Shown piece after piece: positions 8,689 to 16,093 of a stretch of DNA of 64,000 nt (the first letter of the stretch is position 1; each line of letters starts with the position of its first letter). The notes below the pieces were generated by a model. That model was given only the letters and a program-made list of their open reading frames with translations. It was not told the DNA's origin and did no database searches. The DNA comes from Flavobacteriales bacterium (GTDB lineage Bacteria; Bacteroidota; Bacteroidia; Flavobacteriales_D; Sanyastnellaceae), in NCBI GenBank assembly GCA_002862785.1, contig PKDZ01000040.1:61832-125831 (forward strand), in the 5' to 3' direction. A program made the translations under genes and the position numbers.

Positions 8689-10674
8689 TCAGTCCACGGA
8701 CACCACACGGAGAGAGGTCCGGCGATTCTGTCGTCGGGCCTCTTCCGTTTGGCCCTGGACCGCAGGGCGATCCTGCCCGAAGCCAGCGGCGCCCAATTGA
8801 ACCGGATCCGCTCCGGAAACGGTCAGAAAGGACACCACCGATTGGGCTCGGGCAAGGGACAGGGCACGGTTGTCCGAAGCAGGCCCCACATCGTCGGTGT
8901 GGCCTCCCACTTCGAGGTGGACCCCTGGATTCCGGACGAGCCAACCGGCCACCTGACGAAGCTCGGGATAGGAGGACGGCTCGAGCTGGGCGCTACCGGA
9001 TTCGAAGAACACGTTGCGCAACACCACCTCTGCCTCGACATCCAGCGGTTGCAGTTCGATGTCCCGACGCGTTCGGCCCTCCAAGGTTCCGCCCTCGATC
9101 CTGTCGGAACGCAGCAGATGTCCAGGCGCCTCAGCCTGCACGACGAAGGTGCGGTCCAGAGGAACAGGCACATGGTAGGCCCCGGAGAGGTCACACTGAC
9201 CGGAGGCAAAGGCGGCCCCCGTCATGGCATCGATGAGGGACACCCTCCCGAGCGAAATGGCGGTCCCGTCGGTGGACAGGAGCTGGCCCTCCATGGAGCC
9301 GGTGGGGTCTGCCGCCCCCTCCTCCGAGAGCTGGAAGACATGGAGGTCCAGTTGTCCCTCGACTTCGCGGCTCAGGTAGCCCGTCCGCCCGTCGGAGGAC
9401 ACGACCAGACCGCTCTCGTCATCTGGCGTGTTCAACGGCCATCCGAGGTTGAGAGGCTCGCCCCAGGTGCCGTCTTTCTGGAGAGTGCAGACAAACAGAT
9501 CCAACCCGCCCATTCCGGGATGGCCGTCCGAGGCGAAATAGAGGTGGCGCCCATCCGGGTGCAGGAAGGGCCGCATTTCCTGACCCGGGGTGTTGATGGT
9601 CTCCGGAAGTCGAACGGCCCGACCCCAGCGACCGGTTTCGTCCAATTCCGCCACGAAAAGGTCGTGTTGCCGGTTGCCGGGGCGCCCGCGTCCCCGGGTG
9701 AAATGGATGGTTCGGCCATCGGGACTCAGGCAAGGTTGGCTCTCCCACCCCGATGTGTTGAGTCCTTCGAGGTTGACCGGGCGGCCCCAGTTGCCGCCGG
9801 AGGTCCTGCGGGCCGCATACAAATCGCAGCTGCCTTTGTGCGCGCCCTGCCCCGGGGGATCCGCCTCCCGGCACATTGTGAAGCAGAGGCTCGCCCCCTG
9901 TCCGGACAGGGACGCCGCGCCTTCATTGTCCAGCGTGTTCAGCCCGTAAAGGGGCTGCGGAATGGACCAACCTCCCTCCTCCTTGTGGGCAACGAACAGA
10001 TCCTCCTGGCCTTGCTGCCAGCGGGCATCGATGACCCTCCGGGTGAAAATCAGCCCGTCCCCGGCCAGCCAGAGGCCCGGAAAATATTCGTCTTCGCCGG
10101 TGGACACGGGAGGCGGCAATCGGTCCACGTCGCAGTCCTTTGGATGGGCCAGGGCCTCGCGCATGAAGGCCGCATCGGCCAGCATTCTGAGAATGCGCGT
10201 GGTGTCCGGTCCTTCCAACACCCCCGGGACGGCGCGCATGGCGTTCATCGCGTCCATCATTCCCTCCGGGTCCAGCGCATGGCGAGCGGCCTCAGACCAT
10301 CCAAAATGGTCGCGGATCCACCGAGCACCGTGGCGCTCGAGGACATGGGCATGGCGATCCCGGGCTTCCTCGTAGGCGCCCTGCTGGAACCGGAGTGCGG
10401 CGAGCATCCGTTCGGCCTCGGCAAACTCCGGATCGAGATCGAGCGCCTTCATCAATTCGGATTCGAATTCCGCTTCGAGCGTGGTGCGGTCCGCTCCAGG
10501 GGCCAGCGACGCCTTGGCCGAGTCCATCGCCTTCCGGTACGCTTTGGCGGCCTTTTTGCTCTCGGTGTGTAGACCGGCCGGCTGGGCCAAGAGCATGAGA
10601 GAGGTCATCGCGAAAAGGAGCGTGAGCCCCCATTGTACCGCGGTCTGTCTCATCAGTTTGTCCATCTCTCCCAT
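8689..10674 (-). CDS. porE-like: PorE-like T9SS protein: TPR, PD40 propeller, CRD and OmpA domain
   Basis: About 661 residues with the domain order of T9SS component PorE: signal peptide (LLFAMTSLMLLAQ), a TPR-like region (DPEFAEAERMLAALRFQQGAYEEARDRH), a PD40/WD40-like beta-propeller (EDEYFPGLWLAGDGLIFTRR, SQPCLSPDGRTIHFTRGRG), a carboxypeptidase-regulatory-like fold (MEGQLLSTDGTAISLGRVSLID) and a C-terminal OmpA peptidoglycan-binding domain (VFFESGSAQLEP, VGGHTDDVGPASDNRALSLARA). PorE anchors the trans-envelope T9SS machinery to peptidoglycan. Generic OmpA/PD40 proteins are common in the phylum, so PorE is likely rather than certain. I took ATG 10674, 8 nt after CATCTTGG; ATG 10665 or 10653 are alternatives. 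Confidence 0.8.
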   Translation of the reverse strand: MGEMDKLMRQTAVQWGLTLLFAMTSLMLLAQPAGLHTESKKAAKAYRKAMDSAKASLAPGADRTTLEAEFESELMKALDLDPEFAEAERMLAALRFQQGAYEEARDRHAHVLERHGARWIRDHFGWSEAARHALDPEGMMDAMNAMRAVPGVLEGPDTTRILRMLADAAFMREALAHPKDCDVDRLPPPVSTGEDEYFPGLWLAGDGLIFTRRVIDARWQQGQEDLFVAHKEEGGWSIPQPLYGLNTLDNEGAASLSGQGASLCFTMCREADPPGQGAHKGSCDLYAARRTSGGNWGRPVNLEGLNTSGWESQPCLSPDGRTIHFTRGRGRPGNRQHDLFVAELDETGRWGRAVRLPETINTPGQEMRPFLHPDGRHLYFASDGHPGMGGLDLFVCTLQKDGTWGEPLNLGWPLNTPDDESGLVVSSDGRTGYLSREVEGQLDLHVFQLSEEGAADPTGSMEGQLLSTDGTAISLGRVSLIDAMTGAAFASGQCDLSGAYHVPVPLDRTFVVQAEAPGHLLRSDRIEGGTLEGRTRRDIELQPLDVEAEVVLRNVFFESGSAQLEPSSYPELRQVAGWLVRNPGVHLEVGGHTDDVGPASDNRALSLARAQSVVSFLTVSGADPVQLGAAGFGQDRPAVQGQTEEARRQNRRTSLRVVSVD

Positions 10675-10712
10675 CCGAAACGCCAAGATGGGGCCAATCG
10701 CACATCCGTGGC

Positions 10713-10720
10713 CAACTTGC
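10713..10720 (+). promoter_or_regulatory. -7-like element CAACTTGC, predicted leaderless GTG start
   Basis: CAACTTGC resembles TAnnTTTG and ends exactly 4 nt before GTG 10725. It lies in the short divergent gap between the PorE-like gene and the phosphoesterase. Confidence 0.5.
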
Positions 10721-10724
10721 ACCT

Positions 10725-11216
10725 GTGCGGATTGGACTCATCAGCGACACCCATGGACACATGGACGACCGCATCCTGCATCATCTGAAGGAATGCGACG
10801 AAATCTGGCATGCCGGGGACATCGGCAGTCTCGCTGTGACCGATGCCTTGGCCGACGTTGCACCCCTCCTCGCCGTCCACGGCAACATTGACGACCAGCT
10901 CATCCGCCGGGAATTCCCGGAGCACCATCACGTCGAGCGCGAAGGCTTCGCCATCTGGATGACCCACATCGGAGGGCGGCCTGGGCGTTACGCGAATGGC
11001 ATCCGCCGCGGCCTCGACCAGCATCGGCCCGGACTCTTCGTCTGCGGCCACAGCCATCTGCTAATGGTCAAGAAGGATCCCAGCTGGGGCGGGCTCTATC
11101 TCAATCCGGGAGCTGCCGGAAAGCAAGGATTCCATCGCGTGCGGACCCTGTTGCGCTTCGACATTGAGCAAGGACGGCTCCTCCGCCCGGAAGTCGTGGA
11201 ACTTGGTGCACGGTGA
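10725..11216 (+). CDS. YfcE/MJ0936-family metallophosphoesterase
   Basis: A 163-residue calcineurin-like phosphoesterase of the YfcE/MJ0936 family. Metal-ligand motifs are complete: D-x-H in LISDTHGHMD, GD in WHAGDIGS, GN-x-D in VHGNIDD, and CGHSH near the C-terminus followed by YLNPGA. Family members hydrolyse phosphodiesters with two metal ions; the physiological substrate is often unknown. The start is GTG (MRIGLISDTH), 4 nt after a -7-like element. It is divergent from the PorE-like gene with a 50-nt gap. No membrane segment; cytoplasmic. Confidence 0.9.
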   Translation: MRIGLISDTHGHMDDRILHHLKECDEIWHAGDIGSLAVTDALADVAPLLAVHGNIDDQLIRREFPEHHHVEREGFAIWMTHIGGRPGRYANGIRRGLDQHRPGLFVCGHSHLLMVKKDPSWGGLYLNPGAAGKQGFHRVRTLLRFDIEQGRLLRPEVVELGAR

Positions 11217-11316
11217 TGGGCCTGACTCCGGAAAAGATGTCGTAAACTTGTGGTGCACCTTGGGTGCATCGGATTCCAATTGGATCCTTCCTCCGGGATA
11301 CAGAATTGAAACTTCG

Positions 11317-11330
11317 CCCACTTCGGTGGG
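11317..11330 (+). promoter_or_regulatory. Hairpin with TTCG tetraloop just upstream of rho
   Basis: Perfect CCCAC-TTCG-GTGGG hairpin ending 8 nt before ATG 11339. UUCG loops are unusually stable in RNA, so this could shape translation initiation or attenuation of rho. No U-run follows, so it is not a standard terminator. Confidence 0.5.
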
Positions 11331-11338
11331 AACCCCAC

Positions 11339-13075
11339 ATGTACGACATCATTGACCTGAACAGCCGAAAGGTTGCCGAGCTCCGGGACATCGCCAAGGA
11401 GCTCAACATCGCCCGTGTCGACAAGCTCAAGAAACAGGAGCTCGTCTACGCCATTCTCGACGAACAGGCCGTCAACACTTCGGCCTCCGGGGCCAAGAAA
11501 GCCGACGCCAAACCAGAAGCTGCGGCTGAAGGAGGCGCTGACAGTGGAAGCGACACGCCCAAAGGCCGCGGCCGCCAGCGTGCCGCCGCCAAGAAGGACG
11601 CCCGTTCCAACGAGGACGGTTCCGGAGACGGAAAGGGCCGCGAGGACCGAAACAACCGCCGCGATCGCGATGGTCAGAAGGACAAGGACCAGAAGGACGG
11701 CGACCGCAAAGACGGCGACCGCAAAGACGGCGACCGCAAAGACGGCGACCGCAAAGACGGCGACCGCAAGGGCCGCGACGACCGCGGTGACCGGAACGAC
11801 CGCAAGGGACGCGATGGAGACCGTCGGGACCGCGGCGACCGCAATGAACGCAACAACCGCCGCGACCGCAATGACCGCAATGACCGCAATGACCGAAACA
11901 ACCGCCGCGACCGCAATGACCGAGACCGTCTCAGCGAACCGGAGGAGCACGGCTTCAATTTCGACGGCATCGCCCAAGCTGAGGGTGTCCTCGAAGTGAT
12001 GCCGGAAGGGTTTGGTTACCTGCGCAGCGCCGACTACAACTACCTGAACAGCCCGGACGATGTCTACGTCAGCAACCGCCAGATCAAGGCGGCCGGTCTA
12101 CAGACGGGCGACAATGTCGTCTGCTCCATCCGTCCTCCGCGCAAGGGAGACAAGTACTACCCGATGGTGGAAGTGCTCAAGGTCAATGGCCGCGATCCCT
12201 CCTGGGTGCGCGACCGCGTGCCGTTCAAATACCTGACTGCCCTCTTCCCGCAAGAGGCCTTCAATCTGGCCGGCAAGGGCAACAATCTGTCCACGCGGGT
12301 CATCGACCTCTTCTCCCCCATTGGAAAGGGACAGCGCGGCATGATTGTCTCCCCGCCGAAAGCCGGCAAGACGACATTGCTGAAGGATGTCGCCAACGCC
12401 ATTGCCGAGAACCACCCCGAGACGTACCTGATCATCCTGCTCATCGACGAGCGTCCTGAGGAGGTGACGGACATGAAACGGAGTGTCAATGCCGAGGTCA
12501 TCGCCTCCACCTTCGACGAGCCCGCTGACCGCCATGTGAAAATTGCCGAGATCGTCCTCGAGAAGGCCCGCCGCATGGTCGAGTGTGGACACGACGTCTG
12601 CATCCTACTCGACTCCATCACCCGTCTGGCCCGCGCTTACAACACCGTGGCCCCCGGCTCCGGCAAGGTGCTCTCCGGCGGTGTGGAATCGAACGCCCTG
12701 CAGAAGCCCAAGCGCTTCTTCGGTGCGGCCCGGAACATCGAAAACGGAGGGTCGCTCAGCATCATCGCCACGGCCCTCGTGGAGACCGGCTCCAAAATGG
12801 ACGAGGTCATTTTCGAGGAATTCAAGGGAACCGGCAACATGGAGCTCCAGCTCGACCGCCGGATTGCCAATCGCGGCATCTACCCGGCCATCGACATCCT
12901 CGGCTCCAGCACGCGCCGGGACGACGAGCTCATCCACCCGCAGATGCTCCAGCGCATCCGGGTCTTGCGCCGTCATTTGGCCGACATGAATCCCATCGAA
13001 GCGATGGAATTCCTCAAGGACCGCTTGAGCCGGACCGATTCCAATGAGGAATTCCTGATCACGATGAACGGCTGA
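11339..13075 (+). CDS. rho: Transcription termination factor Rho with long disordered basic/acidic insertion
   Basis: A 578-residue Rho; ATG 11339 ([22 protein letters not shown]) starts the Rho-N domain. Residues ~50-215 are a low-complexity insertion made of KDGDR, GDRND and NRRDRND repeats, absent from E. coli Rho (419 residues). The RNA-binding cold-shock fold follows ([16 protein letters not shown]), then the hexameric ATPase with Walker [14 protein letters not shown] and Walker [14 protein letters not shown]. Rho is an RNA-dependent helicase that ends transcription. Bacteroidota Rho proteins commonly carry such insertions, and in Bacteroides thetaiotaomicron the disordered region is reported to drive condensate formation. 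The upstream ORF-track extension lacks homology and is rejected. Confidence 0.97.
   Translation: MYDIIDLNSRKVAELRDIAKELNIARVDKLKKQELVYAILDEQAVNTSASGAKKADAKPEAAAEGGADSGSDTPKGRGRQRAAAKKDARSNEDGSGDGKGREDRNNRRDRDGQKDKDQKDGDRKDGDRKDGDRKDGDRKDGDRKGRDDRGDRNDRKGRDGDRRDRGDRNERNNRRDRNDRNDRNDRNNRRDRNDRDRLSEPEEHGFNFDGIAQAEGVLEVMPEGFGYLRSADYNYLNSPDDVYVSNRQIKAAGLQTGDNVVCSIRPPRKGDKYYPMVEVLKVNGRDPSWVRDRVPFKYLTALFPQEAFNLAGKGNNLSTRVIDLFSPIGKGQRGMIVSPPKAGKTTLLKDVANAIAENHPETYLIILLIDERPEEVTDMKRSVNAEVIASTFDEPADRHVKIAEIVLEKARRMVECGHDVCILLDSITRLARAYNTVAPGSGKVLSGGVESNALQKPKRFFGAARNIENGGSLSIIATALVETGSKMDEVIFEEFKGTGNMELQLDRRIANRGIYPAIDILGSSTRRDDELIHPQMLQRIRVLRRHLADMNPIEAMEFLKDRLSRTDSNEEFLITMNG
11696..11770 (+). repeat. 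Five tandem 15-bp repeats inside rho
   Basis: Five copies of GACGGCGACCGCAAA (the last ends in G), encoding the DGDRK repeat of the Rho insertion. Being exact and in frame, the array is expected to vary in copy number between strains by slippage. A second array of 9-mers (GACCGCAAT x3) lies at 11864-11890. Confidence 0.95.
11864..11890 (+). repeat. Three tandem 9-bp repeats inside rho
   Basis: Three copies of GACCGCAAT encoding DRN in the disordered insertion of Rho. Confidence 0.85.
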
Positions 13076-13076
13076 C

Positions 13077-13625
13077 GTGAAGGGCCTCGCCCGGACCGCT
13101 TGGTTCCTTCCCGCCTCGGGAATCGTCCTCTGGTGGAGCGTCCGCCTCGGCATCACGGGGCAGATGGCGTTCGAGACGGCCATTGCTGTTGGCTCCCTGT
13201 TGAACTTCGGCATCCTGTTGGCCCTCTCCTTCCTCTCGGACTTCCAGTCCGATCGAGGCGCAGACTTCGGAATTCGATTCAAGCAAAACCTCAAAGGCGC
13301 CGTCTTGTACGCTTTCGCCGCCGCCCTGAGCGTCGGGGCCTTCCATCACGGCGTGGCGTCCGAACAGACGGCCCTCAGAAAACTCGAGCGGGAACGGTTC
13401 ATCGAGCGCTCCCTCGGTGCCGAAGCGGCCTATGCCGCCTTGCAGGAACAAGACCCCCAATTGGCCGCCCTCGACCGAGAGACGGCCCTGGAGCGAGCCA
13501 AAGAAAGCCTGCGCTTCCAATTCGACCCCCGCTGGCACGTGACGGCGAGCCTGATTCTCCTGGTCGCGACGGCCGCCTCATGCGCCTTGTTCGCAACCCT
13601 CATGGGCGGGTTCTTGCGCTCATGA
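13077..13625 (+). CDS. Small membrane protein, DUF4199-like
   Basis: A 182-residue membrane protein starting at GTG one nucleotide after the rho stop, hence cotranscribed with rho. I see TM segments at about residues 8-24, 36-54, 73-90 and 155-175, with an acidic/basic amphipathic stretch between (ALRKLERERFIERSLGAEAAYAALQEQD). The pattern, two N-terminal helices, a third helix, then a charged region and last helix, is that of DUF4199 proteins found across Bacteroidota, whose function is unknown to me. In many genomes of this phylum DUF4199 genes sit near glycosyltransferases; here the partner is rho. Confidence 0.65.
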   Translation: MKGLARTAWFLPASGIVLWWSVRLGITGQMAFETAIAVGSLLNFGILLALSFLSDFQSDRGADFGIRFKQNLKGAVLYAFAAALSVGAFHHGVASEQTALRKLERERFIERSLGAEAAYAALQEQDPQLAALDRETALERAKESLRFQFDPRWHVTASLILLVATAASCALFATLMGGFLRS

Positions 13626-13674
13626 CAGGGCTGCTGCAATTTCGTCTCCCGAGACGCGTTGGATTTTGGATCCC

Positions 13675-14406
13675 ATGAAGACCCCACTCCCCCCTTTCCT
13701 CCGGAAGGTTGCCGTGACGGGCATCGTCCTGCTATGCGGATGGGGAGCCCATGCCCAGACGGCCAAGCAGAACCTGGCCAAATTCGACTACAGTGCCTAC
13801 CACTTTGGCTTCCTGCTGAGCGGAAACTCCAGCAGTTTCAATTTCCAGCTCCGTCCAGATTTCACATTCGCGGACAGCCTGCTGAGCGTCGAGAACAACA
13901 GCCTTTCCGGCTTCAACCTCGCCCTGCTCGCTTCGGTCAACGTGAACCCGATGGTGCACATCCGTTTCATACCGGGACTCAGCTTCCAGGACCGCGGTTT
14001 GCTCTTCCGGTTCCGCGGTGAGGATGGCACGATTGAACCAGTCAATGTGCGCACCGAGAGCGTCTACCTTGACTTCCCCTTGCTCCTCAAGCTCCGCACG
14101 GAGCGCATCGGCAACTTTGCGCCCTACGCCCTGATCGGTGGCAAACTCAGCCGGGACATGCAGAGTCAGGAGGATGTGAATCAGAGCTTGCAGGACGGCT
14201 ACATCCTCAAGCTGGCCAAAGGCAATTCCAGCCTGGATGTCGGCGCCGGCGCTGACTTCTTTCTCCCCTTCTTCAAGTTCTCGGTGGAAATGAAAACGGA
14301 ATTCGGTCTGCGCAACGTCCTCATTCAGGACGATACGCCCTTCAGTGCCGCCTTCGATCAGTTGCGGACCCGCAGCTTCATCATCAGCTTCACCTTCGAA
14401 GGCTGA
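13675..14406 (+). CDS. porT: PorT/SprT-family outer-membrane beta-barrel protein (T9SS)
   Basis: About 243 residues with a signal peptide (VAVTGIVLLCGWGAHAQ) followed by FDYSAYHFGFLLSGNSSSFNF, the PorT-family opening. The remainder is an eight-strand-type outer-membrane barrel (MVHIRFIPGLSFQDRG, VYLDFPLLLKLRTERIGNFAPYALIGGKLSRD, LDVGAGADFFLPFFKFSVEMKTEFGL). PorT is needed for type IX secretion in Porphyromonas and Flavobacterium; its exact task is unsettled. Six proteins with T9SS tails and a PorE-like protein in this window support the assignment. Its 3' end overlaps the convergent prmA by 17 nt. The alternative is a generic outer-membrane barrel of the same superfamily. Confidence 0.8.
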   Translation: MKTPLPPFLRKVAVTGIVLLCGWGAHAQTAKQNLAKFDYSAYHFGFLLSGNSSSFNFQLRPDFTFADSLLSVENNSLSGFNLALLASVNVNPMVHIRFIPGLSFQDRGLLFRFRGEDGTIEPVNVRTESVYLDFPLLLKLRTERIGNFAPYALIGGKLSRDMQSQEDVNQSLQDGYILKLAKGNSSLDVGAGADFFLPFFKFSVEMKTEFGLRNVLIQDDTPFSAAFDQLRTRSFIISFTFEG

Positions 14407-15244
14407 GGACCCGCCACTCGCCCTCCTCCATCAGACCGGAGCGCTCCAGACCCAGTGCCCGTCCCGCGGCCACCAAAGGCTCCACATCCGGGGCCATGAA
14501 CCCGCTGAGCATGAGCATCGCGCTGTCCTTCATGGTGGCCACGTAGGTGGCCATGTCCTCCAAGAGGATGTTGCGGTTGATGTTCGCGATGACCACATCG
14601 AACCGGCCGGCATCCCGGTCCGTCAACACCTGGGCGCCTCCTTCCCGGACCTCAATGGCCTCGCCTTCCTCGAGTCCGTTCAGCCCAAGGTTCTCCTGTG
14701 TGTTGCGCACGCTCCACGGATCGATGTCGACGAGCAGGACATCGGTCGCGCCCCGCATGGCTGCGTAGATCCCCAACACTCCGGACCCGCAGCCCATGTC
14801 CTGAACGGCCAGACCCTCCCATTCCATGTCGGCCATCGTCGCCAGGAGACCCCGGGTCGTCTCGTGGTGCCCCGTGCCGAAGGCCATGCGCGGCTGGATC
14901 GTGATCTGGTGACCAAATCCGTCAGCTTCATTCCGGTTGTGAATCGGTGCACTCACCCGCACGGCTCGGCCCACCTTCACTTCAGGGTAATCGGACTCCC
15001 ACCGGGCGTTCCAATTTTCCTCCTCGACTTCGCTGATGCGCCACGTGATGAGGCCGAGGGCCTCCATTCGCGCCTGAACCTGCTCTCCTTCCGCCCGGTC
15101 GAATTCCGCTTCTTGAACGAAGGCATGCAGGGCCTCCCCTTGATGTTCGAACATGCTGCACCCCGCCTCGGCCAGCCAGGCTGTCGCGATGTCGCGCCCG
15201 GGCTCGGCCGGATTGCACAGGACCTCGATGCGGAGCCAGGCCAC
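14390..15244 (-). CDS. prmA: Ribosomal protein L11 methyltransferase
   Basis: A 284-residue SAM-dependent methyltransferase. Motif I is VQDMGCGSGVLGIYAAMRGA, preceded by QPRMAFGTGHHETT, the PrmA signature; motif IV is VIANINRN. PrmA methylates ribosomal protein L11 at lysines and the N-terminus. The start is GTG 15244, two nucleotides after the tpiA stop; the longer ORF-track start lies within tpiA and is rejected. The tpiA-prmA order is frequent in Bacteroidota. The N-terminal ~110 residues are the substrate-recognition domain (WLRIEVLCNP, ENWNARWESDYPEVKVG). Confidence 0.95.
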   Translation of the reverse strand: MAWLRIEVLCNPAEPGRDIATAWLAEAGCSMFEHQGEALHAFVQEAEFDRAEGEQVQARMEALGLITWRISEVEEENWNARWESDYPEVKVGRAVRVSAPIHNRNEADGFGHQITIQPRMAFGTGHHETTRGLLATMADMEWEGLAVQDMGCGSGVLGIYAAMRGATDVLLVDIDPWSVRNTQENLGLNGLEEGEAIEVREGGAQVLTDRDAGRFDVVIANINRNILLEDMATYVATMKDSAMLMLSGFMAPDVEPLVAAGRALGLERSGLMEEGEWRVLSLRR

Positions 15245-15246
15245 GA

Positions 15247-16020
15247 TCAGACGTTGGCTTCCTCGCGGTTGCCGACCGCCCGGCCAGCCGCTTCGACGAG
15301 GGCATGGAAAGTGGACGGTTCCAGCGAAGCGCCCCCAATGAGGCCGCCATCCACGTCGGGACAAGCGAAGAGCTCATCTGCATTGGCCGGCTTGCAACTG
15401 CCGCCATACAGCAGGGGTATGGCTCGGGCCACCTCTGCATCATAGGCCTCTGTCAGCCACCCGCGAATGGCCGCGTGCATCTCCTGGGCCTGCTCCGCTG
15501 TGGCGGTCAATCCAGTGCCAATGGCCCAGATCGGTTCATAGGCGACGACCACATTGACCATGGCCTCGGCCGGCAGATGGAGAATGCCGGACTCGAGCTG
15601 GCGCAACACCTTGTCAAAATGAACGTCACCCTGGCGGTCTAGCAGGCTCTCACCACAACAGAAGACCACCCGAAGGCCGGCGTCGAGGACGCGGTTGACC
15701 TTGTCGGCGACTCGGGCATCATCGTCCCCATGGCCGTCCCGCCGTTCGCTGTGGCCGACGATCACGTCCTGCACACCGCATCCAGCCAGCATCTCCGCCG
15801 TGAATTCTCCGGTCTGGGCACCTGGACCGGTGGCAGAGACATTCTGCGACCCCAGGCGGAAGGGCAGCGAATCGGCTCCCATCGCCGCCAGGTAAGGGGC
15901 CGGTGGGGCGACCATCACCTCCACACCCTCCGGGGCACCGGGCAGCTGGGAGAAAGCGTGTGCAAATTCCCGGGCTTCGTTGAATGACTTGTTGCTTTTC
16001 CAATTGCCTGCTACGAGCAT
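15247..16020 (-). CDS. tpiA: Triosephosphate isomerase
   Basis: A 257-residue TIM barrel, the usual length. Active-site elements are intact: N-x-K in AGNWKSNKS (Lys ~9), catalytic His in VIVGHSERR, catalytic Glu in AYEPIWAIGTG, and phosphate-gripping loops YGGSCKPANA and GGLIGGASL. It interconverts dihydroxyacetone phosphate and glyceraldehyde 3-phosphate in glycolysis. ATG 16020 (MLVAGNWKSNK) matches family starts; the long upstream extension is rejected. A TACCTTGC element lies some 35 nt upstream. It is cotranscribed with prmA and divergent from recQ. Confidence 0.98.
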   Translation of the reverse strand: MLVAGNWKSNKSFNEAREFAHAFSQLPGAPEGVEVMVAPPAPYLAAMGADSLPFRLGSQNVSATGPGAQTGEFTAEMLAGCGVQDVIVGHSERRDGHGDDDARVADKVNRVLDAGLRVVFCCGESLLDRQGDVHFDKVLRQLESGILHLPAEAMVNVVVAYEPIWAIGTGLTATAEQAQEMHAAIRGWLTEAYDAEVARAIPLLYGGSCKPANADELFACPDVDGGLIGGASLEPSTFHALVEAAGRAVGNREEANV

Positions 16021-16093
16021 GTTTCGGTGGTTTGTAGGGTGAGGACCGCGTGACTCGGCCGGCAAGGTAGCCCGTCCCTTTCGCGCATCCACG

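Noticed and set aside
8749-10572. 607-residue plus-strand ORF opposite the PorE-like gene
   Set aside because: Antisense frame of a gene with a clear OmpA/PD40 architecture; no domain of its own.
11264-11338. 25-codon upstream extension of rho
   Set aside because: It runs through the leader hairpin and lacks similarity; Rho proteins of the phylum start with the Rho-N domain at MYDI.
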